Of a DNA stretch of 64,000 nt, positions 34,641-45,405 are shown one piece after another. The DNA is taken from assembly GCF_963678635.1 (NCBI RefSeq), contig NC_087067.1, positions 59,368,094 through 59,432,093 of the forward strand, given 5' to 3'. The DNA comes from Symsagittifera roscoffensis (taxonomy: Eukaryota > Xenacoelomorpha > Acoela > Convolutidae). Position numbers and translations under genes: made by a program. The first letter of the stretch is position 1. Every line of letters begins with the position of its first letter. The notes under the pieces are model-generated. The model was not told the DNA's origin. It saw only the letters and a list, made by a program, of their open reading frames with translations, and did no database searches.

Positions 34641-35973
34641 AGTAGATGAAAAATTCTGATTTCCTTATATGACCATTCAGATAAAGGGGAAATAAACCTT
34701 TCCAGTAGACGGGCCAGCAATTGGGAACTGCACGACGGGGCGGAAGACGGGTACCTCGACGAAGAGAAAGACAACCCATCGGACCAGAGAGGACAACATT
34801 CCTTCAGCCCAATCAATCCCGAGCGCAACTACACCAGTAAGCCACAAACAGCCTAGAGGGTCGGACACAAAGACGAAAATAGTCGCTGGAGGTATATTAT
34901 ATAGAAGGGCTACCAACAGGAAAAACGGGGTACGTTAATTTTAATTAATAAGCAAGGACATTATCGAGTACTCAGTTCACACAATAACCCTCGATAACGG
35001 TCATATTTTATGTAAGTCAGATCTGGCACTTAAAGAAAAACTACTACCCGGTCCCAAAAATATCGTGGCGGATCAACCACCCATTGGGCACGAGTCACAC
35101 TCAATTTCGAGTTTAACCGGAAAGAGGTAGCTATCGCCCCCAAAGAAGACTCTAGTGACGGCCACACCTCAACCAAGGCAGAACACTTCAGGAGCGGGCG
35201 GACTAACACAGAGTTCGGAGACACCTACAGGCACAGAGACAACCCACGATCCCATCCAGATCTCTTCAGGCTCTTCGTCATCCTTGAACTTCAACTCTTG
35301 GGACGGATTTATAGACAATTATTATGACGACGTGTCTAATAATAACCTTTCCCGAGTCACGAACCAGAGTCTACTCAAGAGTTAAGTGTAACAGGTGATG
35401 CCCACTCTCCCCAATTGACACCAAATCTAGCAGTTAATACCGACCAACGGGCGAAATAACTGACTCAACCGAGATAGAAGGTTCGGAGAATAATCATGTT
35501 ACATAGTGCCTCAGAAGCTGTGGTCCCATCAAATTCGCATTCAAGACACAGTAGACCTCACAGGAATGTCGGTCTCTCTAAATTTTGTTGGAGATCGCCG
35601 CTTCATTGATGTAGTGCTCGAAAAAGACGACCAGCCTACGTCTTCCTTACAGTTGGACAGAGCTAATCATTCCAGGGCAACTTTCGTTATTACCTCACCG
35701 TCGTGTTTGTTGACACCGTTAGCGCAGGCTCTACTTTACAAACCCTTGTCGCACAAACCACACTAACTTGGTCTGCCGGTCGTGCCCGTCGGACAGACCA
35801 ATTTATACACCAATCATGTCATTTTTTACAAGGCCTCTTCAGGATTGCAATCTTCATCTCATCCGACCACCATTGACACAATTGACGAGGTAGAGAACTC
35901 GAGTGAAATATCGTCCACCAACGGCCCAGAAGAAAAAGTTAAATTAGTCGAATTCGACAAACAATTTAACTGA
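34640..35973 (+). pseudogene. C-terminal tail of Ty3-like copy B
   Basis: Plus-strand frames at 35155-35385 (Thr/Ser-rich), 35506-35766 (VDLTGMSVSLNFVGDRRFID) and 35782-35973 (acidic, ending FDKQFN-stop) follow the integrase. Copy C has matching pieces. The LNFVGDRRFIDVVLEKDDQP block looks like a folded domain, but I do not recognise it. Minus-strand frames over this part are shadows. Confidence 0.55.
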
Positions 35974-36053
35974 TTCTTTCAAAACTCAAGAAAACAAGCT
36001 CAATCATTTTATATTCATCTCATAGTCTTTTAATTAATCATTTTATTGTAGAG

Positions 36054-36480
36054 CTGACCTGCATAAACATGCCTTCGATATCTGCGGAAATTGCGTATTT
36101 GTGCTCTCGGATGGGCATTAAAATAAATAAAAAGTTCTGAAGCAGATCGGGGCCGACAAAAAGGGAGTTATTCAGTGATTTGCCGTGAAAATTAGTAGCA
36201 CCGTTCAAAACGCGCCGAATTTTGTCGGGTTTGTTCGGATTTAAAACTGGGTGGTGCGGTACGTGCCATTATAGGTCTGAACAATTTTTTGAGTCGTGAG
36301 CGCTAACCGGGACTACGTAACCCTTTTCGAGATCACTTAGGGATATCTGATGCGTATTGAGTTTTCAGGTTTAAATCTTCTCAGACGCTTTTCAGGAGAC
36401 TTAAACTGGACCAATGAAGCGTAAAAGTTATCGGGAAGATGAATGTTGTCATCAGCCCAGAGCATTCCGGCAACATAACG
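36054..36480 (-). pseudogene. BEL RT N-terminal part, copy 2
   Basis: Minus-strand sequence matches 25450-25880 of copy 1, including the NPNKPDKI-like segment and the upstream SDLEKGYVVPV region in broken frames. It ends abruptly at 36054, before the palm. No catalytic box is present. Confidence 0.75.
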
Positions 36481-37235
36481 GCTGCCAGCACAAATCGTGG
36501 TAGAGTCAAGAATTTTTGTGCATCTTTATCAGCTGAGGAACGGGTATCAGCTTGTTTAAACGTGCCATACGACTCTAGCTCGTACCATTTCTTCACTTGG
36601 TCAGCAAGTGCTACGTCTTCAACATTGCACTTGAAAGTAGTGGCTCGAACACCTTTTGTTGAGGGGAGTGGGCCACTGAGAACCCAGCCAATGGGCATAC
36701 AGACAGCGACAGGAGTATTTTGATTTCGTCCTTGGAAGTATTCGAGAGGCTTGATTGCATGGAAGACATCCTGCCCTAATATCATCTCAACGTCGGAATA
36801 GTTGTAGACAATAGGTTTAATTGGCTGCAGATGTGGAAACCTGTCTTGGAGAATGGGAACGTCAATATTTTCGGAACCAACGCTCAGACTGTCTTTCACA
36901 AACGGCGTAACCCTAAACGTGTATTCATAGTGGTCGAATTTGGCAAAAACATTCACTCGACTTGTTGCGTGGGAACGGATTCCGTCGAATTGAAGCCGTT
37001 TACCAGAATATCTAGCTTTTGGTCAGTTAAATATAAACGCTGTGCTAGGCCCGCCGAGACCCATGAGTGGGTACAACAGGAATCGCACATTACAAGAGCA
37101 GTGGTCACGTCTCTGTGTGAACTTAATTCCAATTGAAGCACAGGAAGGAGTCCCGTTAGTTTCTTCTAAGACAGCGAACCGGCTACCTTCGATGACGAAG
37201 TTTGTGTCTTATTCCGGTTCGGCGGGGCGGTGTTT
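36480..37235 (-). pseudogene. BEL aspartic protease region, copy 2
   Basis: Minus frame 36953-37141 shows ALVMCDSCCTHSWVSAGLAQ at the active site. The Gly expected after Asp-Ser is Cys (D20-S21-C22), so activity is doubtful. Frame 36381-36956 continues with VEMILGQDVFHAIKPLEYF and PIGWVLSGPLPSTKG, hallmark segments of BEL proteases that cleave the Gag-Pol precursor. The two frames overlap and differ by a shift. Copy 1 lacks this block. Confidence 0.85.
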
Positions 37236-39540
37236 TTGAATTTGAATGGCTTGCGTTACTGCTATTGTTTAACACTTTGTTTGCAGAGACATTATGAATG
37301 CTTTCACAACCAGGCTTAGTGCATTTGCAGGCTTTAGGGCATTTTCGGAACATGTGGTCAGGTTGAAAGCAAGCAAAACACAACCTATTTTGTGCGGAGA
37401 ATTGAGCTTCTTGAGTTGGCGTCTTTTCCTTAAGCACAGAACAACTCCAGAGTGGGTGTTTACCCTAGCACTGAAGGCACGGAGCATAAATTGCTTTTTC
37501 AACTTTTGCAGCAGCGGCAAAAACATTTGTAGGTGGTTTATGGAAACCAGTTTTTGGAGTCTCCTCAGGTCGTGACTTATTCTGACTCACACGCGTAAGT
37601 TCGTGTGCCTCAGCCTTGTCGCAGATCCAATCATTAAAATCTAAAACGGTAGGCTGTCTCCAACATTTCTTTACAGAGTGGAGAGACCATGACTCTTTCA
37701 TATTTGGAGGCAATTTTGAAGTAACTTGATTAAAAACGGATGTAATCTTCAAGTCGTACTCATATCCTAACGATTTTAAAACAGCGACAAGACTGAATAT
37801 ACAGGAAGCGAAACTGATAATGCTTTCTGAATTGTGCATTTTAAGAGGTGGAAAGTTCGAAAGTTTTTCAAGATGAGCTGCCACAATCGTCTGTGGTTGT
37901 CCAAATTTCCTATCTAGAGTTTTCAAAGCGGTCCTTGTAGAATACTCCACTGTAAGCGAATTAGGCAATTGCATTCTTCGCTTTGCCTGAAACGAGAGTT
38001 TTGAGATAAGTCAATTTGACATCATCACTTAAAACTTTCGCATCGATTGCACTTTTGAACTGACCAAACCATTCAGGCCACTGGAATGGATTTCCATCGA
38101 AATAGGACAATTTTCACTCAGGCAAGGGACCTTTCTAGCTCAGTGTCAAGATTTCAGCTAGATTTTGACTAGTGATTGGTTTACTGCCTGTGGACGTAAT
38201 TGGGCCACGTATTGTTTGTTCTCATTTGTATAAGGCGTCACCAGCGATTTCGAATAGATAGCGGCGTCTACATCATTAGGATCACCGACATAAAAAGTTG
38301 TTCCTCCGCCAGAGAGCGGTTGAACCTTCGATGGCTGTGTGACATAATATGAGTTAGGGGAGAACGTGACTGTTGGAGAATTGAGAGGACCAACGTTAGT
38401 TGGTAAAAGCGGTTGGTACACAAAATCTGCAGAATTACTTGGGAAAAAGGTTTGTTGAGCAATGAGCATTGAGTTCGTCGGGATTTTAGAGTGATGAAAA
38501 CTACTCTGCATCAAAGGAATATAGTTGTATAGGTTGGTCAAAGGTAGCTGTTCCTGTGGCTCATACGTACTGTTTACATTTGGATTTGGCAAGCTGACAC
38601 TTGTACTTGATGTATGAGGGACGTCAACACCATGAGTTTATACACGTGGTTTCGAAATAATTAGCATTTGGATGAGAGTTATTAATCATCGTCAGATTTC
38701 TTCTGAAAGGCGGTTCAATACTTGAAAATGACAAGAACTCGGAAGCTGGTTTCAGATTTACAATTTGGACTGGCGCCTCGGGCTGAACTATTTCCTGTTC
38801 ACCCAACTTCTTGTCTTTTTTTAGTCCGTTTGGTTCTCCCGAACGGCCATTGCCAATTTCGATCTGCTACGACGAAGTCCACAGATTTCAGAGGCGTCTT
38901 CCAGATGTTCAGCATCTTCGATAATTGCTTCGGCTAGCTTTTGACGGCTTTCCTCTACAACCACATCAAGTTCAACTTGACCCTTTATCGACTGAATCTT
39001 GATCTCTTGGTTTTTCGAACGAAGCTTAAACTCTGCCTGGTGTTCAACTTCCTCGCGTCTAATTTTTGCAAGGGCTGCCTCTCTTCGACGCTCACTCGAA
39101 GTCATTGATGCAATCTTAGAACGCTGTGAAAGGGGTTTCTTGGAACGGACGGATTCGCTTGGCGTTGGGGTTCGTGCAGTTGCTACCTGGTCCTTTCGAG
39201 ATTTTATTTGAAAGCAATTTTTAGCTAGACCTAATACATCGTCCTTTTTTACAGTGATAGATCCTAGGTAAAACTCAAGTTGATTTATTGTTTCAGCAGC
39301 GTTGTTGCTGTGCATAGACAAAGATTTAAGCTCAACATTTTTTTCTATATTTTTTTTGTGAGCAAATGCTAGATTTTTCGAGGTAGGTTTCAATTTTAGC
39401 TGGTCTATCATTCGTACTTATATATTCCATAATTTTGTCATGTTAATCGAAAAGATTTGTTTCCAACTCTTTCCTGGCAAGATAATTTTTTTTTAGCTTC
39501 TGGCCGAGATCAAGCTCCACTTTGAAATATTAGTTTTTGA
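37236..39540 (-). pseudogene. BEL Gag, copy 2
   Basis: In order from 39540: N-terminus (ELDLGQKLN), coiled-coil frame 38821-39411 (196 aa, with RREAALAKIRREEVEHQAEF), Pro/Ser/Tyr-rich frame 38158-38592, DUF1759-like frame 37465-37974 (LDRKFGQPQTIVAAHLEKL), and knuckle CFACFQPDHMFRKC at 37339-37380 followed by a Cys-rich CKCTKPGC. The Gly before the knuckle His is Asp here. It is less broken than copy 1. Confidence 0.87.
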
Positions 39541-39609
39541 ATACGAGCAAAAAAAAAGGTTCATGAACAAAATAAACTGGAGAATGACAATCTACCCAAA
39601 TTAGGCATA

Positions 39610-40400
39610 GAAATGACACAAAATATTTGCCCCCAACCAATCTGCATGATCAACCAATCACCATCTAGGAGTAACTGTATAAATCCGCATTCTTTTAATG
39701 ACAAAATTTTCAACGAGTTCAAAGATTTATTCAATAGAGTTGGGAAAATAGACAGCGACCACGAAGTAACTCACTTTACCAGTTCAGGCAAAAGGGAGAG
39801 GAGAGAAAGCTAACGGACAAACTTGGTTCAGCAACCTAGATCTGAAGAACGCTTACAGCCAACTCGTATTATGCGACCAAACGAGCAAACAGTGCAATTT
39901 TAGTATAGCAGGGGGCAAAAGAACTGGAAGGTATCAATTTTTAACTGAATTTTACGGATTTGGAGACATGCCCAATGAATTCCAACGGGTCATGAACTCA
40001 CTTTTAAAGAACATAACGTCACAAATTGGAATATAGATGATAATCTGGTAGCTTTGAGGGGATCGTTGGAAGACCACAAAGCAATCATGAATAAAGTTTT
40101 AACAATCCTGGATAGGAACAAAATGGCGGCGGTGAAATGGGGGAATTGTGCTTTTTCGAATCAGAGATCGATTGGCTAGGCTTCAAAATCTCCGGCGAGG
40201 GAGTACGACCGTTGGTAGGTAAAGCAGACTCTCTCAAGAATTTACCAATCTCCAAGAAAATTCTGGAATTGCAATCGTTCTTCAGCTCGATACATCAATA
40301 TAAGAAATTCTTCCCGAATTCATTGACCCTAAACTCTCCAATACGTCCTCTACTAAATAAAAAATCTGTATATAAATGGGATAATGTTCACTCCGCAGCC
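39610..40400 (+). pseudogene. RT of Ty3-like copy C, N-terminal deletion
   Basis: The reading passes from GGCAAAAGGGAGAGGAG straight to AGAAAGCTAACGGACAAAC near 39800. This skips about 270 bp of RT fingers present in A and B. The palm segment (NLDLKNAYSQLVL) follows. The catalytic-box region near 40010-40040 is frameshifted. Frame 40137-40574 holds the thumb (ESEIDWLGFKISGEG). Confidence 0.83.
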
Positions 40401-40930
40401 TTCGAAAAACTGAAAACCGAAATTGTAAATATCACGGAAAACAGCCACTTCGACATAAAAAAGAAAAGTAGGCTGAAATCGGATGCGTCTCACAGTGGAC
40501 TAGGTGCGACTTCAGAAAAGTTTTTAAGGGGACCAGTGGAAAACTATTGCTTTCGCCTCAAAATTCTTAAATAATCTTGCAATTAAGTATTCCACGAACG
40601 AATTAGAACTACTGGGCGCGATGTGGGCTTCTGAGCATTTAAGGAATTACCTCTACTGGGCATAATTCCAAATCGTAAAGGACCAAAAATCCTACTTTCC
40701 CCACTTTCGGAAAATCACGGCAATAAGATCATGCACAGCCGACTCACTCGCTGGCTAAACAGACTTCTTCCCTTCAATTTTAAAATATCACACATCCCAT
40801 GAAAAGATATGGTTTTTCCTGATCTTTCATCTAGATTACCTTCGGGCAAAGCCCTACCAAATTCTTATTATGACGAAGAATTCGTAGTCACCTCAATCGA
40901 CAAAATTCAGAACATTCTATTTATTTGAAC
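40400..40930 (+). pseudogene. RNase H of Ty3-like copy C
   Basis: SRLKSDASHSGLGATSEKF at about 40465-40520, then the shared TAA in CTACTGGGCATAATTCC near 40655 and the decayed RLTRW segment near 40745. Same order and lesions as copies A and B. Confidence 0.8.
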
Positions 40931-42260
40931 ACATTTGAACTCTGTAGATGAAAATACTCTAGATAGACCGTCGGTCGCTGTAAATACTAATACTCTCGTT
41001 AATAGTAATATCCTGTCGGAAGTAGAAAATGCAAGCGATCTGATTGGTCAAAACTTTCCAAATAGCTCTTTAGCTAATTTCAAACACCGAATTTTTGTCG
41101 CTATTGTCTCTTGCATCGCTCGTTCTATCAAAATCTGTGATAATTCACATAATCGAACGGAAAATTGTACCTCAAAGTGCATACCTATCGATTTTGAAAA
41201 AGAGCTTTTAAGAGCTTTACCTTTACGGACAAAGTTTTTTCACACTTCTTTCTTAAAAACGACCAATTTGACCGCAATTCAAGAAAAAGTCAGACGTGGC
41301 GAACATAGAGAAAATTACAGGCCATTCATTAAAAATTCCCGAAGAACATAATATTGAACTCAAAATCAAAGACGACCACCTTCCGGACGACCACGCTAAT
41401 GTACTCAAGAGGTAAAAATTGGATTTAAAACAACCAACGTCTCCTGTGCTCCCCGAAAACCACTGCTCATAGAAATTTCTTCAACTTATGACAAGTGAAG
41501 ACAAAGTGATATGAGACTTGATACAAACAATAAAGACGAACCGACCAATGGGAATCCACGGCGCTTTCTTGAGAAACTTTGCTAAAAACCTTTATGTGGA
41601 AGATGACTTTCTATTTCTGGGCACTAAACTAGTCGGACCAGCTACCATCAGGCGAACGTTCAACAACATGCTACACGGCATCCACCCAGACCAATTTGGG
41701 ATGAGGTCCCTCGCAGAGTATATGTTGTGGCCTCACATCTATCAAGAGATCTATCACCATGGGAAGTCCTGTAGCCAATGCCTGAAAGCCGGTTAGAACC
41801 TCAAAACATTGCTAGGTACCGAAAATATTACAAAATTGCCGACATTGACCTTCGCTAACGAAGAATTAAACCTGGATTTCGCAGGAACGTTGGACGCGTT
41901 CTGGGGAAAATTTTTTTTATTATTCTATACATCGATCGGTTCACGAAATTTCCATCGACCAAGATCGTTAAAAACACGTCCGCACACAGCGTAATTTTTT
42001 TTCTCAAAGGACAACTGCCACCTTCACGGCTTTCCAGGAAAGATTAGAGTCGACCATGGGTCTTGCTTTTTCTCTCACGATTCAAAAAAAATTGCAAAAA
42101 AATCAACATCGAGATCATTTATTGTTCAGTCGGAGACCATAGATCCAATGGACTGGTGAAAAGATTAGTTTATACAATAAAGTCCAAATTACTGGCAATG
42201 TCATTCGAGTTACCAAAACCCGCTCTAAATTCTTCAATCAAAAAATTATATGGAACTTGA
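40931..42260 (+). pseudogene. Linker and integrase of Ty3-like copy C
   Basis: The linker frame 40935-41351 is the best-kept version (138 aa, Asn/Ser-rich, function unknown). The zinc domain is in 41518-41796 (FGMRSLAEYMLWP and SCSQCLKAG, then the shared TAG). The core start at 41809-41994 reads LDFAGTLDAFW. Frame 42063-42260 contains CSVGDHRSNGLVKRLVYTIK, where the expected catalytic Glu after GLV is Lys. Confidence 0.83.
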
Positions 42261-42289
42261 GAATCTCGAAACAAGCTTCAATCATAGAA

Positions 42290-43618
42290 CGTCTTATACT
42301 AGATGGAAAAATCTGATTTTCTTTAATGACCAGTCAGATAAAGGGGAACTAATCCTTTCCAGTAGACGGGCCAGCAATTGGAAACTGCACGACGGGGCCT
42401 CTAGACGTAAACCTCGATGAAGAGAAGGATAACAAATCGGACCCGGAGGACAACATTCCTTCAGCCCAAACAATCCCAAGCCCAACTACACCAGTAAGCC
42501 ACAAACAGCCTAGAAGGTCGGACACAAAGACGAAAATATCTGCTGGAGGTATATTATGTAGAAGGGCTACCAACAGGAAAAACGGGGAACCTCATTTTTG
42601 TTTAAAAAACAAGCACATTACCGAGTACTCGATAATGGTCATATTTTACGTAAATCAGATCTGGCACTTAAGGGAAGACTACTACCGGTCCCAAAAATAT
42701 CGTGGCAGATCAACCACACATTGGACACGAGTCACACTCACTTTCGAGTTTAACCGGAAAGAGGTAGCTATCGCCCCCAAAGAAGACACTAGTGACGGCC
42801 ATACCTCAGCCAAGGCAGAAGACTTAAGGAGCGGGCGGATTAACACAGAATTCAGAGACACCTCCAGGCACAGAGACAATCCAAGACCCCATCCAGATCT
42901 CTTCAGGCTCTTCGTCATCCTTGAACTTAAACTCTTGGGACGGGATTATAGACGATTATTATCACAACGTGTCAAATAATAACCTTTCCCGAGTCACCAA
43001 CCCGAGTCTACTCAAGAGTTAAGTGTAACAGGTGATGCCCAATCTCCACAATTGAGACCAAATCTAGCAGTTAATACCGACCAACGGCCGATTATAGAAA
43101 TACCTGACTCGACCAGATAGAAGGTTTGGAGAATAACCCGATCACGTTACATAGTGCCTCAGAAGCTGTGGTCCCAATTCGCATCCAAGAAACAGTAGAC
43201 CTCGCAGGAACTTCGATCTCCCTAAATTTTTTGGGTGATCGCCTCTTTATTGACGTAGTGCTCGAAAAAGACGACCAGCCTACATCTTCTTACATTTGGA
43301 CAGTGCTAATCAATCCAAAGCAACTTTCTTTATTTTCTCACCGTTGTATCTGTTGACACCGTTAGCGCAGGCTCCACCTTTACCAACCCTTGTCGCACAA
43401 ACCACACTAACTTGGTCTGCCCGTCGTGCACGTCGGACAGACCAAATTATACACCAATCATGAAAACTTTTTATAAGACCTCTTCAGGATTGCAATCTTC
43501 ATCTCATTCGACCACCATTGACACAATTGACGAAGCAGAGAACTCGAGTGAAATATCGTCGACCAACGACCCAGAAGTAAAAGCGAAATTAGTCGATTTC
43601 GACGAATATTTTAACTGA
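42290..43618 (+). pseudogene. C-terminal tail of Ty3-like copy C
   Basis: Matches the copy B tail: an acidic or Ser-rich stretch (42635-42979 in shifted frames), the ISLNFLGDRLFIDVVLEKDD block (43126-43356), and the acidic end (43412-43618, ending FDEYFN-stop). Both tail copies keep the last frame open. I do not recognise the domain. Confidence 0.55.
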
Positions 43619-43900
43619 TTCCCTTAAAACTCAAGAAAATAAGCTCAACCATTTTGATTCATCTCATAGTTTTTTAAATAATCAATTTATTGTAGATACA
43701 GCTGTACATGTTAAATGCACATCTTGCAGAATAGTGCTTTTTGTGTTAGTTTAGTTAAATTTTTTCTCAATCTCTGTATAAGTGTACATTCTGTATGTTC
43801 ACCCTGCACATTTGTAACTTCCTATTTCATGTGTAGATATTGTTTTGCTTGCTTTACTATTTTTCTTGTGGCGCAGTTTGTGAAAATTTGATCCTTCGTT
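43619..43900 (+). other. 3' untranslated DNA of Ty3-like copy C
   Basis: AT-rich DNA from the last stop codon to the polypurine tract. It includes TGGCGCAGTTTG at 43869, which resembles the RE2 primer-binding site but lies on the wrong side of the LTR. No gene seen. Confidence 0.5.
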
Positions 43901-43912
43901 GAAGGGGGAAGA
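43901..43912 (+). other. Polypurine tract of Ty3-like copy C
   Basis: GAAGGGGGAAGA directly before an LTR-like TGTGTG start. It matches the RE2 tract at 10 or 11 of 12 positions, so the two elements are related. Confidence 0.75.
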
Positions 43913-44104
43913 TGTGTGTATGTAGAATTAGTTGGTTAATTTGCAATTTTATCTTTTTCCGGTGAGAAACGTCATGATTCGTAATTAGTTGTTATAAATG
44001 ACCTTCGGTATTTATTTAATACCTGTTAACTTAGTTCGATACGACCACCGGTCAATCGTAGTGTGTTTGTTCAGTGTCCTTTTAGAACGTTTCAAATTAA
44101 CACA
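43913..44104 (+). repeat. Probable 3' LTR of Ty3-like copy C
   Basis: About 192 bp from TGTGTGTATG to TTAACACA, following the polypurine tract. It includes a TATA-like GTTATAAATG at about 43991. No second copy exists in the window to confirm the ends, so the limits are inferred. Confidence 0.6.
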
Positions 44105-44197
44105 CTCAATTTTATCTGTTTTATCATTTTAAGTAATTGTACATTAATTGTATAGAGATCGTAGTATTAGAACATTTCATTAGTAAGTAAAAGTACC

Positions 44198-44262
44198 TTA
44201 CTAGTAAAAAAGTGGTATTTTTCTAGTAACTTACTAGTAAACGAAATTTTACTTACTAGTAA
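44198..44262. repeat. Three copies of the palindrome TTACTAGTAA
   Basis: Perfect 10-bp palindromes at 44198, 44231 and 44253, within 65 bp, between the LTR relic and DR2 copy 5. Related half-words (TTAGTAAGTAA, CTAGTAAC) surround them. Confidence 0.9.
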
Positions 44263-44290
44263 CTGCACAAAAAAACTAATGATTCATTAT

Positions 44291-44820
44291 TGTTCCGACT
44301 TTCGAAAAGAAAGTAACGGAATATTTGTGCTCGGGGTGCGTTTTTTTTCAGACAAATTTCGACTTTTTAACTAGCTACTTTTGACGGAATTTTTTTATAT
44401 CATTCAAAAGGTATTGTTGTCCTGAAGTTAAATTTGTTACGATATTTTACATGTGATCATTTTTCGTAAAGTAATGAGGGTTTAAATATTGCCATTTTGA
44501 CCAATTTGGGACAATTAACGCGCAATATAATTTGCGCTATTAACGCGTAAGCGGAGATTTAATCCGGCTTGGTAATCGTTCCAATTTGGTTGAACGAAGC
44601 TTATTTTCCATAATTGATTTGTTACAAGGAACCAAATCTCCCTTTTTGTACTTTATATGGCGTGTGGGATTTTCATAGAAAAACTTTCAAGTTTTAGAAA
44701 AGTTTTTATTTTATTTTATTTTATTCAAATTTTTTATGTTGTTTATGTTATTACTGCTCCGTAAACGTTAAAAGGCAGTCGGAACTTTCAGGGCTTCGCC
44801 TTGATACGAGCAGTCTTGTT
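44291..44820 (-). repeat. DR2 repeat, isolated copy
   Basis: The reverse complement of the unit in the 20.6-22.5 kb array. It starts at GTTCCGACTTTCG and ends at GATACGAGCAGTCTTGTT. At 530 bp it is the most complete copy. It shows that the family is dispersed and not only tandem. Confidence 0.88.
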
Positions 44821-45044
44821 TTAATTTAGCAACTAATAGTTCATGTTTTAGTTACATCTTGGTTGCATGTGTGTTGACAATCCTCTGTCTAACTATGCTC
44901 TCTGTGGCCTCCCTCATACTGTGGAAAACGGCAGGGACAAATGGGGACTACAGCCAACAACCGCCAAATCCCCCCTTGCCCAATAGTGTCCCCCCAACTG
45001 TCACTTGATAATTCTTCATCATGCAATTACAACGAGAGGTGAAA

Positions 45045-45405
45045 AATAACAAAAGACTAGTTGATTTTTATGGGTCTTTTTGGTTGAATTTTGTCGATTT
45101 TTTCTAGGTCGGCCAAATTGATTTTCCGCGCTCTGCCAAATCACTACGCTGGCGAATTTTTGAAAAACAGTCCGAAAAGGCGTTTTTAGGCTGTTTTTGA
45201 CCACTTTTGACCAAAAAATTGTATTCCCTCGTCAAAAATAGTAAGCAATGGCGCCCAAGGCGCTTTTAGAAAACGTTTAGGTCAGTCAGCCAGAAATGGA
45301 GTTCTTAAAATAGTATCAAAGGTGGGACTTTTCGGTTGGTTAGGGGGTCGAATTCCTGAGAGAAAAAGCGGATGCATCAACCCATTAATCCGCTAGTGGT
45401 TAGAC
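45045..45405 (-). repeat. Dispersed repeat DR1, uninterrupted copy
   Basis: Its reverse complement aligns with 12115-12315 followed directly by 19572-19760, with RE2 missing. Around the RE2 insertion point it reads AATTTTTTGGTCAA, then GTGGT, then CAAAAACAGCC (about 45190-45225 on the plus strand). It is a paralogous empty site. Confidence 0.82.

Larger units (their letters stand above)
31140..36053 (+). mobile_element. Ty3-like pol fragment, copy B (longest)
   Basis: Contains RT, RNase H (partly duplicated in tandem), linker, integrase and the C-terminal tail up to 35973, then a short 3' stretch cut at 36053 by BEL copy 2. Gag, protease and LTRs are missing. The shared lesions with copies A and C show a common dead ancestor. 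Confidence 0.85.
36054..39540 (-). mobile_element. BEL/Pao retrotransposon fragment, copy 2
   Basis: Minus-strand Gag, zinc knuckle, protease and the first part of RT. It is cut in RT at 36054 by the Ty3-like copy B 3' end. It keeps the protease missing from copy 1. It adjoins Ty3-like copy C at the same head-to-head joint as copy 1 with copy A. Confidence 0.88.
39575..44104 (+). mobile_element. Ty3-like pol fragment, copy C, with 3' LTR relic
   Basis: Starts at the head-to-head joint with BEL copy 2. Contains RT with an internal deletion, RNase H, linker, integrase, tail, 3' untranslated DNA, polypurine tract and one LTR-like end. Lesions are shared with A and B. No 5' LTR, Gag or protease. 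Confidence 0.85.

Noticed and set aside
43869-43880. Second primer-binding site (TGGCGCAGTTTG)
   Set aside because: It lies before the polypurine tract, upstream of the 3' LTR, and not after a 5' LTR, so its position is wrong.
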